From: JAJRWS01 sp039831705
Lineage (GTDB): Bacteria > Planctomycetota > Planctomycetia > Pirellulales > Lacipirellulaceae
NCBI GenBank assembly: GCA_039831705.1
Contig: JBDOMT010000406.1
Span: 6,649 to 70,648, forward strand
Reading direction: 5' to 3'
Length of the DNA: 64,000 bases
The notes below the pieces were generated by a model, which saw nothing but the letters and a program-made list of their open reading frames with translations, was not told the origin of the DNA and did no database searches. Position numbers and translations under genes: made by a program. This document shows positions 37,021 through 46,451 of the stretch, piece after piece; within the stretch, counting starts at the first letter, position 1; every line of letters begins with the position of its first letter.

Positions 37021-37067
37021 ATACGAGCACGACGCTCCAGTTTCAAAGTTGCACGTCGTGCTTGTAT
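37021..37067. repeat. R4-type hairpin
   Basis: Arms ATACGAGCACGAC and GTCGTGCTTGTAT form a 13-bp imperfect stem. The arm sequence is that of the ends of the R4 palindrome next to it. Confidence 0.7.
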
Positions 37068-37112
37068 ATTGAAAAAAGTGCGACAAGACATTTAGAAGGG
37101 CGAAAAAACCCA

Positions 37113-37179
37113 TACTAGCACGCAGCGCAAGCAAGTGGGTCACCTACAGTTACCCACTCGCTGGCGCGTCGTGCTTGTA
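37113..37179. repeat. R4 palindromic repeat
   Basis: TACTAGCACGCAGCGCAAGC followed by AAGTGGGT is opposed by ACCCACTCGCTGGCGCGTCG and TGCTTGTA around a 12-base loop. Other forms occur at 56810-56870 (nearly perfect), 53200-53230 and 3615-3642 (one arm). Confidence 0.85.
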
Positions 37180-37230
37180 TTTGTGGGTCTCCTCCTTTTC
37201 AAATGCTACGCTGCTAGCTCTACTTGCAAG

Positions 37231-38019
37231 CTAGCCCGCATCGTGCTCGCGGCACCAGGCGCACATTTCGTCTGGAGACATGCTGCTCTTATCGATTGGG
37301 CCAGTAGATGCAGCCGACTCGATGTCTACTTCAACTGCTGCGTCAGGTTCCGATTCTGCCTCAGTCTCAGAACTCTTCTCCTGAGCCGGACTTTTTACAG
37401 AACCTCCACGGGCTGCCGCCAAGATATCGGCGGTGGACAGCTTGCCGCTCTGCGCCGGGGAAGAGCCGGCCGATTTGGGTGTGGCCGAAGGAGAACTCTC
37501 TTCCCCCGTCGATTTTGATTCGGCCGATTTTTTGGCAGAACCTCCGCGGGCTGCCGCCAAGATGTCAGAAGTCGACAACTTGCCCGATGGCGGCTTGCTT
37601 GCAGATTTTTTTCCCCCTGCAGCCCCTGTGCTTTTGGGTTTCTGTGCCGATGTCACTCCCGAACTTTTGGCCGAGCCTTGCTGGCGTGCCAGTTCCAGAG
37701 GAGACAATTTCTTCTCACCCGAAGCGGCCGATTTATTCTTTGGCCCCTTTGCTGCTGGCGCCGCTTTTTTGCTCTCCTTCGCCTGGGCCTCTTTTTTCGA
37801 TGGCTTATCGACGACTTTCAGATAATCCAACTCGATATCGTACCAGCCAATATTCTGGTTAAATTCCCCGAACTCAACTAAAGCCCGCCCGTTCATATTG
37901 ACCGTTTTCACCTGACCCACATACCCCTTGAAACGGGCCAACTCCGGCTGTTCCGCTTGGACGACGACGTACTTGTCGGTGTAATCACTTTTGATCTTTT
38001 CGATTTTTTCGGAGATCAT
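37231..38019 (-). CDS. Hypothetical protein with repeated KLSTxDILAAARGGS motifs
   Basis: This 262-residue protein is not a named family but looks conserved. Residues 1-75 form a compact domain (DYTDKYVVVQAEQPELARFKG, then GYVGQVKTVNMNGRALVEF) resembling a small KOW/SH3-like beta barrel. The rest is low-complexity, rich in Lys, Ala, Ser and Pro, with two near-identical motifs GKLSTSDILAAARGGS and GKLSTADILAAARGGS plus a weaker one KLSPLELARQQGSA. It ends CAWCREHDAG. The start at 38019 is chosen because the frame upstream reads through low-quality sequence with no similarity. The repeats may be short linear binding motifs. Confidence 0.7.
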   Translation of the reverse strand: MISEKIEKIKSDYTDKYVVVQAEQPELARFKGYVGQVKTVNMNGRALVEFGEFNQNIGWYDIELDYLKVVDKPSKKEAQAKESKKAAPAAKGPKNKSAASGEKKLSPLELARQQGSAKSSGVTSAQKPKSTGAAGGKKSASKPPSGKLSTSDILAAARGGSAKKSAESKSTGEESSPSATPKSAGSSPAQSGKLSTADILAAARGGSVKSPAQEKSSETEAESEPDAAVEVDIESAASTGPIDKSSMSPDEMCAWCREHDAG

Positions 38020-38258
38020 CAGTAATGTCTTTCTGACATGGACCTGTTGCAAGTAGCGGCTGGCCAGATACAGGCGACAAGCCACCGCAGCAAAAATTCG
38101 GAAATGGCTGAATCCCAGATTGTGGCGGAAATTGGCCCTCCTGACAATGGTCCTTAGTGCATCAAAGAATCTACTTGCGACCCGGTAGTCTAGCCGTAAT
38201 AATCGACGGGAGAACGAAATGGACTTGCCTACCTCAGTCCCCAACCCAAGAGATACCC

Positions 38259-39095
38259 ATGAGCTATTTCCCCAAAAACACCACCCACTTACCCTATTCC
38301 CTCTTGCTAGCCCTGGCCATGAGCCCCCTCCTGGGTCTCGAAGGATTGGGTCTCGGAGGGCAGCCCTGTATGGCTGTGGAATATTTGAGCGGGATCCAAT
38401 GGCCAGAACCTGCTGCGGTAACTCCTGGGACTCAGAGCAGTCCCCCCTCAGATGCAGTGGTACTGCTGGGGAAGAATCAGGATCTTTCTGTCTGGGAAGG
38501 TGGAGAGAAATGGAATTTTCAAGACGGAATAGCCACCGTAGGTGAAGGGCCTATCCGGACAAAACAAAAATTTGGTGACTGCCAGCTGCATATCGAATGG
38601 TCCAGCCCCAAACCGGCTCATGGACAAGGACAAAATCGTGGCAACAGTGGTATTTTCTTAATGGACATTTACGAAATTCAGGTGCTCGATTCGTACCAAA
38701 GCAAAACTTATTTCGATGGCCAGGCCGGAGGCATTTACAAACAGACGCCACCGTTGGTCAATGCAATGCGGCCACCGGGTGAGTGGAACGTGTACGACAT
38801 CATCTGGGCTGCACCCCGATTTGCCAAAGATGGCTCCTTGCAAACGCCAGCCACAATCACCGCCCTGCACAATGGGATGTTGATCCTCAACCATTTTACC
38901 CTGCTGGGCGATACACCCTACCACCGCCCACCGGAATATAAGCAGCGTCAGGAGCGGGGCCCCATCTCGCTGCAAGATCATGGACACCCCGTGCGATTTC
39001 GCAACATCTGGCTAAGAGAAATCCGGCCCCTGGTGGGTCAACAAGTACGCAAGCCGTACCTGCGCGATGGGGACAAAGAAATGCCGATCAAGTAG
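38259..39095 (+). CDS. DUF1080 (3-keto-disaccharide hydrolase-like) secreted protein
   Basis: The 278-residue product has a signal peptide (about 1-38) and one DUF1080 jelly-roll domain: WEGGEKWNFQDGIATVGEG, then FGDCQLHIEWSSPK, GNSGIFLMDIYEIQVLDSY and GEWNVYDIIWAAPRF. Some members hydrolyse 3-keto-glycosides. It is one of the large sets of DUF1080 proteins of planctomycetes. Its last bases overlap the end of the convergent gene by eight bases. Confidence 0.88.
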   Translation: MSYFPKNTTHLPYSLLLALAMSPLLGLEGLGLGGQPCMAVEYLSGIQWPEPAAVTPGTQSSPPSDAVVLLGKNQDLSVWEGGEKWNFQDGIATVGEGPIRTKQKFGDCQLHIEWSSPKPAHGQGQNRGNSGIFLMDIYEIQVLDSYQSKTYFDGQAGGIYKQTPPLVNAMRPPGEWNVYDIIWAAPRFAKDGSLQTPATITALHNGMLILNHFTLLGDTPYHRPPEYKQRQERGPISLQDHGHPVRFRNIWLREIRPLVGQQVRKPYLRDGDKEMPIK

Positions 39096-39849
39096 TGCTA
39101 ATCCTGTAACGCCAGCGATAAGTAGTGGGGTCTGGAGAAGGCAAGACTTGCGACATAGGTGCGCTGAGCTCAACTCGTTGGTCCGACACGCAAAGCTGAC
39201 AAGAGTCGGAGTAGGTTGATCCCAGTGGCAACCCACGCAATTGGTATCGGCCGATGTCCGTTTGCAGTTCTAGCAGGCCCCCTCCCAATCGCCCCTCTCC
39301 CAAGCTACGTGGGCCCAACGCTGGCGAATCCGAGGCTGATGCTGCCGTGACAATCTGACTCGGATCGACAATACGGTACGTGCTGATTAATCGTTCTGGG
39401 GGGCGCTTCGCCCGACAGGCAACGTCAAATAACCAACCAGTGGAGGATTGATTCTGGTTCTCTTCTGTCTGGGTCACATTCAACCCGATCCCCTCGACCC
39501 CGACCCCCTCAACACTGGCCGACCAGTGGCTGGCCCCGGCGGCTCCCACCAACATGGCCGAAGGCACGGCATGATTCCCAGAGGATAGCTTTTCTGAGGC
39601 CCGTTTTTCAAAGAACAGACGGGCTGCAAAAGGTGCATTGACCTGCTGCCATGGCGGACTCGGTGGCCAAAGATCGTCCGCTGCCCCCTCGATTGACTCC
39701 AACATTACCACACGCCGCGTGCCATCGATGGCTGCCAGGCGATGCGCGCAACGATCGGCCTCAATCCAAAAAGTCAGTTCCAGCCCCCAACCATCCACAT
39801 TCAGGACAGCAAGCGACAACACCGATTCATCGATCGCAGCACAGGTCAC
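39088..39849 (-). CDS. Hypothetical protein translationally coupled to prfB
   Basis: The 253-residue protein has no family I recognise. Predicted beta strands dominate (LSLAVLNVDGWGLELTFWI, RYQLRGLPLGSTYSD). It starts with GTG at 39849, which overlaps the prfB stop as TAGTG, so ribosomes can reinitiate. The long frame upstream of that GTG is only a shadow of prfB. It lacks signal or membrane segments and is likely cytoplasmic. Confidence 0.6.
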   Translation of the reverse strand: MTCAAIDESVLSLAVLNVDGWGLELTFWIEADRCAHRLAAIDGTRRVVMLESIEGAADDLWPPSPPWQQVNAPFAARLFFEKRASEKLSSGNHAVPSAMLVGAAGASHWSASVEGVGVEGIGLNVTQTEENQNQSSTGWLFDVACRAKRPPERLISTYRIVDPSQIVTAASASDSPALGPRSLGEGRLGGGLLELQTDIGRYQLRGLPLGSTYSDSCQLCVSDQRVELSAPMSQVLPSPDPTTYRWRYRISTT

Positions 39850-40965
39850 TAAGCCTCTTCCTCCACAGGCTGCCCGGCACGCCAACGGAGCACTGCATCG
39901 AGGAACGGTTGGATGTCGCCATCGAGGACCGCCTGAAAATTGCCTTTTTGATACTTGGTACGGGTGTCTTTGACACGCTGGTCCGGATGCAGAAAATAGT
40001 TTCGAATTTGTGAGCCAAAACCGGTCCGTGCCTGCTGTTGATATTTGTCGGCACTGGCAGCTTCCCGCTTTTCTTCCTCCAGTCGGGCCATGCGGGCCCG
40101 CAGCATTTTCCAGGCGGTCGCCCGATTCTTGTGCTGCGAACGCTCGTTCTGGCATTGAACCACAATTCCAGACGGCTCGTGGGTGAGCCGAATCGCGCTG
40201 TCGGTTTTGTTGACGTGCTGACCGCCGGCACCACTGGCGCGGTAGGTATCGATTCGAACCTCGGATTCATCGATTTCAATTTCCGCCGAATCGGGTATTT
40301 CGGGTGAAACGTCCACTGCGGCAAAGCTCGTTTGTCGTTTACCTTCGCTATTGAATGGACTGATTCGAACCAGCCGATGCATACCGGTTTCGCCCTTCAA
40401 ATAGCCATAGGCCATCGGACCCTGGATCACAATGGTTGCGTTGTTGATTCCCGCTTCTTCATTGTCTTGCCGATCGATTAACTTAACCCGATACTCGTTT
40501 TTTTGGGCCCACTGCAAGTACATTCGCAACAACATTTCCGCCCAATCGTTGGCATCGGTGCCTCCATCGCGAGCGTTAATCGTCAGCAGCGCACCAGCCG
40601 AGTCGTGTGGTCCATTGAGCAGAGCCTGTAGCTTGAGTGCTTCGAGCAGCTTTTCCAATCGGGCCACTTCGGCTGGAACCTCATTGGCAAAGGCGCTGTC
40701 TTCTGAAGCCATCTCAATCATCGCCGCCAAATCATCGCTGGCAGCAAGTATTTCGTCCAGCGGTTTCACCACCGCCAAAAGCGACTTACGCTCGTCGATT
40801 TTGGCCTGGGCACGATCCTGATGATCCCAAAATCCTGCCTCACCCATTTCGGCGTCGAGCGCCGCAACTTGCTCACTCTTGGCAGCACAGTCAAAGAGAG
40901 TCTCGAAGTTGGACAACGATTGACTGAATCGCCGCAGCTCGGTCTATCCATTCCTTTTCCAACAT
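39849..40965 (-). CDS. prfB: Peptide chain release factor 2, with +1 programmed frameshift
   Basis: RF2 reads UAA and UGA stops and has the GAGGQHVNKTDSAIRLTH motif and a conserved domain 2. The uninterrupted frame begins only at 40916, lacking a normal N-terminus. A separate start ATG at 40963-40965 gives a 24-codon frame (MLEKEWIDRAAA to LRDSL) ending at the site CTT-TGA-C (40896-40890). Skipping the T joins L24 to DCAAKSEQV, giving a normal 372-residue RF2. This is the well-known autoregulatory frameshift of prfB: little RF2 means slow reading of its own UGA and more shifting. AGGAG lies upstream of the ATG. Confidence 0.95.
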
Positions 40966-41167
40966 CCGACTTATAACTCCTGGAGGGTTGAGGGTTGGGA
41001 GTTGAGGGTTGTCGATGCAAATTGCCAGCAACTGGTGAACGCGTGGTTTTATCGCAAAACAGGTTGACCCCAGTCATCCCCAATTCTTCCCGACGCGTCC
41101 ATTGTAGGCAATTTTTTCGATCCTACTAGCACTCTCTTGTCGCGAGTTACCTATCAATCTAGACTCA

Positions 41168-42339
41168 ATGAAGATGGCACGTGTAGTTCTGGCAATGTCT
41201 GGCGGAGTTGATTCGAGCGTCGCGGCCCACTTGCTGCTGGAGCAGGGGCACGAGGTGGTGGGTATTTTCATGCGCCACGGCGAGAGTTCCCCGGTGGCCT
41301 GTACGACCAATCCCAGCGAGGACAAACGTCCAGGTTGTGTCTCTATCGCGGACAAACGTCCAGATCATAAACAGGGCTGTTGCACGGCCGCCGATGCGGA
41401 AGATGCACGGCGGGTCGCTGATAAACTGTCGATTCCATTCTATGCCTTGAACCTGCAACAGGAATTCAAGCAGATCATCGACTACTTCGTCGACGAATAT
41501 TCGATTGGACGCACCCCCAATCCGTGCGTGCAGTGCAACAACTGGATCAAATTCGGCAAACTGTTCGAATATGCCGACAGCATCGAGGCAACCTACGTGG
41601 CCACCGGCCACTACGCAAAAATTGAAACGGTCCTGTCTGGGCTGCCCGCGCTCCTGCGTGGCCGCGATGCCCACAAAGACCAGTCGTACGTACTTTTTGG
41701 CATCGAACAACAGTTCCTGCGGCGGATGCTGCTGCCGGTGGGCGACTATGAAAAACAAACTATCCGCAATCTGGCGACCCAATTGGATCTGCAAGTCGCT
41801 GAAAAAAAAGAGAGCCAAGAAATTTGCTTTGTCACCCAAGGCCGCTACGACCAATTCGTGCGCGATCGTCTCAACGACCGAAAGCTACAGGGACAGGTTC
41901 CTGAGGGGACCCCGGACACTTCTGGTGAGTTGGTCTCCACCGACGGGTCGGTTCTCGGTCGGCATGAAGGGATTGAGCGATTCACCGTCGGCCAGCGCAA
42001 AGGGTTGGGAGTGGCATTGGGCGCACGAAAATTCGTTGTCCGAATTGATCCCGACACCTGTCGGGTCGTCCTCGGAGACCGCGAAGCACTCCAGCGCTGT
42101 GAACTACACGCGAATGGGACCAACTGGCTAGTCGATCTGGCCGATATCCCCAGACACTGCCAGGTGCAAATCCGTTACAACGCACCCCCGGCGGTCGCCG
42201 TAGTAGAACTGATATCTGAACAACGGATTCGGGTGCAATTCGATCAACCACAGATCGGCGTCGCTCCGGGCCAGGCCGTGGTCTGCTACGATGACCAGCG
42301 AGTCCTGGGCGNNNNNNNNNNGGTTGGATTGAGCTGTAA
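41168..42339 (+). CDS. mnmA: tRNA 2-thiouridylase MnmA, with an assembly gap near the 3' end
   Basis: MnmA adds sulfur to U34 of tRNA-Lys, -Glu and -Gln. The PP-loop SGGVDSSVAA, the catalytic cysteines in GRTPNPCVQCN and EICFVTQGRY, and the QAVVCYDDQRVLG region are present. A 30-nt imperfect tandem duplication (GACAAACGTCCAG at 41321 and 41351) adds about ten residues. Ten Ns (42312-42321) sit just before the end. The frame after the Ns that reads GWIEL-stop (42322-42339) completes the family's ending VLGGGWIEL only if the real gap is two bases (or 2 modulo 3), so the stop is put at 42339. Confidence 0.92.
42312..42321. other. Assembly gap (10 N)
   Basis: A run of ten undetermined bases within mnmA, 25 bases before an R5 repeat. 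The round length suggests a placeholder. Confidence 0.95.
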
Positions 42340-42345
42340 TATTGG

Positions 42346-42449
42346 GCCAAAGCGAACTGGGACAATACTCGCGTTGTATGCCCCTTAAATGGCTGAGCCG
42401 GTGGCGCGAGCATTCTCCAAGATTCGTTTGACGGGGGACGCAAGCGATG
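42346..42449 (+). repeat. R5 repeat, copy 1
   Basis: Begins GCCAAAGCGAACTGGGACAA, contains TTAAATGGCTGAG, and ends CTCCAAGATTCGTTTG then GGGGACGCAAGCGATGG. Copies at 61354-61458 (same strand) and 47116-47220 (reverse). The rest of the space to 42658 holds only an R4-like GCGCCAG/TTGGCGC pair near 42570-42600. Confidence 0.85.
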
Positions 42450-42658
42450 GGGTGCAGCGGGGTGCAATGATCGCGGGTTAAGTGACTGGGCATCTTGTAG
42501 GTTGGATCGAGCGGTAGCGCTGTTCCGGCAACACTGCAAAAGACTTTAGAATTGGCATACGAGCACGAAGCGCCAGCCTTCTACGGTTACAACGTTGGCG
42601 CCTACGTGGCAACAAGTTAAAATCTCCTCACAAACAAGATCCTATCCGGAGACTTCCT

Positions 42659-43780
42659 ATGTCGATTCCTGCCGTTTTAGTTGCCAAGCTGGGCCAGAGC
42701 ATCTGGTATGACAATCTGAGCCGCGATCTGCTGCAAAACGGCACACTCGCACAGATGGTCACTGAGGAGGGTGTACGCGGAGTGACTTCCAACCCGTCGA
42801 TCTTCCAAAAAGCCATGACAACCTCACCCCTGTATGCACAGGAGTTTGACAAACTGGCCGCTGAAGGAAAAACGGCGGAAGAAATTTACGAGACCCTGGC
42901 GGTCGAAGATATCCGCACCGCGTGCGATATCCTGCGCCCGGTGTACGATTCCACCAGTGGTCGCGACGGTTTTGTCAGCCTTGAGGTCTCACCCGCCCTC
43001 GCCGACGATACCGATGGCACCGTCGCAGCCGCAATTCGACTCTGGGGTGAGGTCGATCGGGCTAACCTGATGATTAAGGTGCCCGCCACAAGCGCTGGTA
43101 TCCCAGCCATCCGCCAACTCATTGGCAACGGTCTGAATATCAACGTCACCTTGGTCTTCTCGCGCGGCATGTACGACCAGGTCATGGACGCCCACATGAG
43201 TGGCCTGGAGGATCGAGTCGCACGTGGCGAGTCCATCGGTGGCATCAACTCGGTGGCGTCGTTCTTCATCTCACGTGTCGACTCGGCGGTTGACCAGGCG
43301 CTGGCCGCACATGGTGAAGCGGGCACCGCGTTGATGGGAAAAGGTGCCGTCGCCAATGCCAAACTCGCGTACCTTCTCTTCGAGGAGCGCTATGGTAAAG
43401 ACAGGATCCCGTCCGAGCGGTTCGCCAAACTACAGGCGCAAGGTGCTGCCGTACAACGCCCCCTCTGGGCGAGTACCAGCACCAAAAACCCGGCCTATCC
43501 AGACACACTCTACGTCGACACACTCATCGGCCCACACACCGTCAACACCATTCCACCCGCCACCCTCGACGCGTTCAATGACCATGGCCAGGTAGGCGTG
43601 ACGATCGGCGACAGCGTAGCGCAAGCGAGCGACGACCTGGCGGCTATCGAAGCGCTCGGCATCTCACTCGATGCGATATGTGACGACCTGCTGACTGCCG
43701 GTGTAAAATCGTTCGCCGACTCGTTCGATGCACTGCTCGGTGCGGTCGATGCACGACGACGCCAGTCCACGGCAAACTGA
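42659..43780 (+). CDS. tal: Transaldolase (type 2, long form)
   Basis: The 373-residue enzyme has the Schiff-base lysine in MIKVPAT (K140), GVTSNPSIFQKA at the N-terminus and NVTLVFSRGMY. It moves a three-carbon ketol unit between sedoheptulose 7-phosphate and glyceraldehyde 3-phosphate in the pentose phosphate pathway. The size and motifs fit the longer bacterial form often found fused to, or near, glucose-6-phosphate isomerase genes; none is visible here. It is not in an obvious operon. Confidence 0.95.
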   Translation: MSIPAVLVAKLGQSIWYDNLSRDLLQNGTLAQMVTEEGVRGVTSNPSIFQKAMTTSPLYAQEFDKLAAEGKTAEEIYETLAVEDIRTACDILRPVYDSTSGRDGFVSLEVSPALADDTDGTVAAAIRLWGEVDRANLMIKVPATSAGIPAIRQLIGNGLNINVTLVFSRGMYDQVMDAHMSGLEDRVARGESIGGINSVASFFISRVDSAVDQALAAHGEAGTALMGKGAVANAKLAYLLFEERYGKDRIPSERFAKLQAQGAAVQRPLWASTSTKNPAYPDTLYVDTLIGPHTVNTIPPATLDAFNDHGQVGVTIGDSVAQASDDLAAIEALGISLDAICDDLLTAGVKSFADSFDALLGAVDARRRQSTAN

Positions 43781-43886
43781 TCGAATGGCGGACTGATCGG
43801 ATGGCGAGATTAAGAGTAAGATTAAAAAAATCCCAACACGGCCTCCGGCTGTGAACGGCTACAAAAAACAGGGGAACACACCTTCA

Positions 43887-44654
43887 ATGCAAGCAATCAT
43901 TATTGGAGCGGGCCGTGGAATTCGGCTGATGCCCACCACTGCAGATGCTCCCAAGTGTTTCGCACAAATCGGAAATCAACGGATTCTCGATTGGGGCCTG
44001 GAGGCCTTTCGCCAGGCGGGCATCGATCGCATCGTATTTATCGGCGGCTATCAAATCGACAAAGTGCGCAGCGACTATCCCCACTTCACCTTTCGCAACA
44101 ATCACGACTGGCAAAACAACAACATTCTGGCATCGTTGTTTTTTGCTGAAGACTGCATGGATGAGCCCTTCATTTGTTGCTATTCCGACACACTCTTCCG
44201 TCCTTCCGTGGTCAAGGAACTGGCCAAGAACTCAAGCGACATGGCCGTTACCATCGACACCGATTGGTTGAGTCGCTACACGCACCGTTTGCAACACCCA
44301 AGCGATGACGCCGAAAAAGTCACTGTTACCAATGGCGTGGTAACGCGCATCGACCGCCAAATACCGGAAGCGGAAGCGTACGGCGAGTACACCGGCGTGG
44401 CCTATTTTTCCGAACAAGGAGCAAGGTGCCTGCGTGATCATTATCACCGCTGCCGAGAATGCGCAGCGGACGGTCCATTTCGAGGAGCTGCGACATTCAA
44501 AAAGGCTTATTTTATCCATCTGTTGCAGGAAATGGTCGAAGCAGGCGAGCAATTGGCGCATGTCGACACCCCGGGCGGTTACATCGAAATCGATACCCAG
44601 GAAGACTTCGACTATGCGCAACAACATTGGGAAAGTTCGTGTAAAGAAAGTTAA
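43887..44654 (+). CDS. Sugar-phosphate nucleotidyltransferase-like protein
   Basis: The 255-residue protein has the nucleotidyltransferase signature IIIGAGRGIRLMPTTADAPKC (first about 20 residues; the G-x-G-x-R and P-K residues bind NTP and substrate), then FICCYSDTLF with the metal-binding Asp and a C-terminal DFDYAQQ. It resembles LicC/GlmU-N type enzymes that activate phosphocholine or sugar phosphates. The start at 43887 is chosen because family similarity begins at once. No obvious partner synthase is adjacent. Confidence 0.8.
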   Translation: MQAIIIGAGRGIRLMPTTADAPKCFAQIGNQRILDWGLEAFRQAGIDRIVFIGGYQIDKVRSDYPHFTFRNNHDWQNNNILASLFFAEDCMDEPFICCYSDTLFRPSVVKELAKNSSDMAVTIDTDWLSRYTHRLQHPSDDAEKVTVTNGVVTRIDRQIPEAEAYGEYTGVAYFSEQGARCLRDHYHRCRECAADGPFRGAATFKKAYFIHLLQEMVEAGEQLAHVDTPGGYIEIDTQEDFDYAQQHWESSCKES

Positions 44655-44700
44655 CCACTGTATGAGAATCCTTACCTGACCATCACTCTCTGGTAAAATT

Positions 44701-45771
44701 ATGAGCAACCGCATTCTCTTTCCCACTTCGGTCGTTGGTTCGATGCCACGACCCCAGTACGTCCAAGATCTCGTTGCCGACGAACAGAATATCTCACAGC
44801 AGCCAAACAGGCAACGAATGGAAGCGGCCGTCCGCTCGGTCGTGGCCTTGCAAGAATGCGCCGGCTTGGATGTACTGACCGATGGTGAGTGGTGGCGCAA
44901 ATCATATATTGGTGTGATCGCCGAACTGGCACATGGCTTCGAACTCAGTCGCAACCCGACCGATGGCAGACCATGGACCATCGTCGTCGACCGACTCGCA
45001 CCTAAGCAGCCCGGTTTTATCGCCCAGGAAGTGGCCTTCCTGAAACAGATCACCAATCGACAAATCAAGGCGACCCTGCCAGCACCGGCGTTGCTGGGCG
45101 AACGGATGTGGGACCCCCAGCGATCCGCCAAAGCCTATCCCACCCGTGACGCGTTTGTCCGCGATTGCGTGCCCATCTTACGCCGCGAGGTGGAGCTGTT
45201 ACGCGACGAGGGCGTTGCCATCGTGCAAATCGACGATCCGCACCTGTGCCTTTTCGTCGATCCCGATGTACGTGCACAGTACGACAACGCTGATGCGGCT
45301 GCTGATTTTTCTGTGGACATGACCAATCAGATCGTAGATGGAATCGAAAATGTCCGATTTGCTGTCCACCTCTGTCGACGTGCTGGAGCGCGGGTCCGAG
45401 GCGAATCACAGCATGGGGGCAGCTACGACGCCATTATCGGTCCGCTCAATCGGCTGCATGTTCAGCATCTCACCATGGAATACACCACACCTGGAGCCGG
45501 CGAGATGAATGCCTTACGGCAACTGCGCGAAGACTTTGAAATCGGCTTGGGGTGTGTCAGTTGCCAGCCGGGAGAAGTCGACTCGGTGGAAACGATTGTC
45601 TCACGAGTGGAACAGGCGCTGGTCTATCTTGCACCTGAGCGTATCACGCTCAACCCCGATTGCGGCTTCGCTCCCGGTTCGGCCGCTACGGTGAATATTG
45701 ATGAAGTCTACCTGAAACTTCAGAACGAAGTGGCGGCCGCCATGCGGTTGCGTGAGAAATATGGTAGCTAA
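44701..45771 (+). CDS. Cobalamin-independent methionine synthase (MetE C-terminal-like) family protein
   Basis: The 356-residue protein corresponds to the catalytic (C-terminal) half of MetE: TSVVGSMPRP, TDGEWWRKSY, VAIVQIDDPHLCLF and the zinc ligands in FAVHLCRR (H, C) and LNPDCGFAPG (C). It lacks the N-terminal domain of MetE. Such core proteins catalyse methyl transfers to thiols from donors that may differ from methyltetrahydrofolate. The start 44701 is supported by family similarity beginning within the first ten residues. It follows the nucleotidyltransferase gene by 46 bases on the same strand. Confidence 0.85.
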   Translation: MSNRILFPTSVVGSMPRPQYVQDLVADEQNISQQPNRQRMEAAVRSVVALQECAGLDVLTDGEWWRKSYIGVIAELAHGFELSRNPTDGRPWTIVVDRLAPKQPGFIAQEVAFLKQITNRQIKATLPAPALLGERMWDPQRSAKAYPTRDAFVRDCVPILRREVELLRDEGVAIVQIDDPHLCLFVDPDVRAQYDNADAAADFSVDMTNQIVDGIENVRFAVHLCRRAGARVRGESQHGGSYDAIIGPLNRLHVQHLTMEYTTPGAGEMNALRQLREDFEIGLGCVSCQPGEVDSVETIVSRVEQALVYLAPERITLNPDCGFAPGSAATVNIDEVYLKLQNEVAAAMRLREKYGS

Positions 45772-45786
45772 CCGGAATGAAACTGA

Positions 45787-46380
45787 TCACACCGATTCTA
45801 CAATCAAACGATTCACGATCATTCTTGTCAGAAATAACATGAGTAACATGGCCAATCCATGGTCCATCACGAGAGGCAGTCCGTGCATTCTGGCAGGAGA
45901 CTGCAAGGCAAGATTCCATTGCGACGCAATCGTCAACCCCACCAAGGCAACATAAACCGATAGATTAATCAGAGGCACCATACCCTCAAGCACACGACTC
46001 CCATGGAACCGGGAATCTTTCCTCCACCCACCTTGTCCTAATTGCTTTCTAGGTTTCAACGCCATCGTGCTAAGTGTTGCCCCATAACCGATAACCGCGA
46101 CAGCCGTGGCAATCGGCAAAGCGATATGGAATTGTGCTACTCCTATCCACAGCATGCCGAGCGCAATCCAGAATGGGCCATTGGCAGTCGAATCGAGCCA
46201 ACGAATTGGAAAATTTGGAGCTGGCGAAAATGGCATGGACTGATGGTACTGAGTAGAAGAGACACTATGCATATTTTGATGGCTGCATGAGAACCTTCCT
46301 CCATTCTGCTTCGCCCATATTAGCGTGTAAAGAATTTTCGGCAAATTGGCAAACAGAATGTTTACTTCCAAATCGTACAA
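45787..46380 (-). CDS. Hypothetical membrane protein
   Basis: The 197-residue frame has three or four hydrophobic segments (about 68-106, 133-153 and 165-190) and no recognised motif. The N-terminal 48 residues are not hydrophobic and may not be translated; starts at 46272 (MHSVSS) or 46236 (MPFSPAP) are possible. It is convergent with the MetE-like gene. Confidence 0.55.
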   Translation of the reverse strand: MYDLEVNILFANLPKILYTLIWAKQNGGRFSCSHQNMHSVSSTQYHQSMPFSPAPNFPIRWLDSTANGPFWIALGMLWIGVAQFHIALPIATAVAVIGYGATLSTMALKPRKQLGQGGWRKDSRFHGSRVLEGMVPLINLSVYVALVGLTIASQWNLALQSPARMHGLPLVMDHGLAMLLMLFLTRMIVNRLIVESV

Positions 46381-46451
46381 TGGCAGAATTCAGTACTTGG
46401 AGTGATTCCAGACTAACTTATTCGTAGAACTTCTCGTTTTTGGAAATGCCC

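Noticed and set aside
44232..45131. A 299-codon open frame on the minus strand
   Set aside because: It spans the opposite strand of two well-supported genes (nucleotidyltransferase-like and MetE-like).
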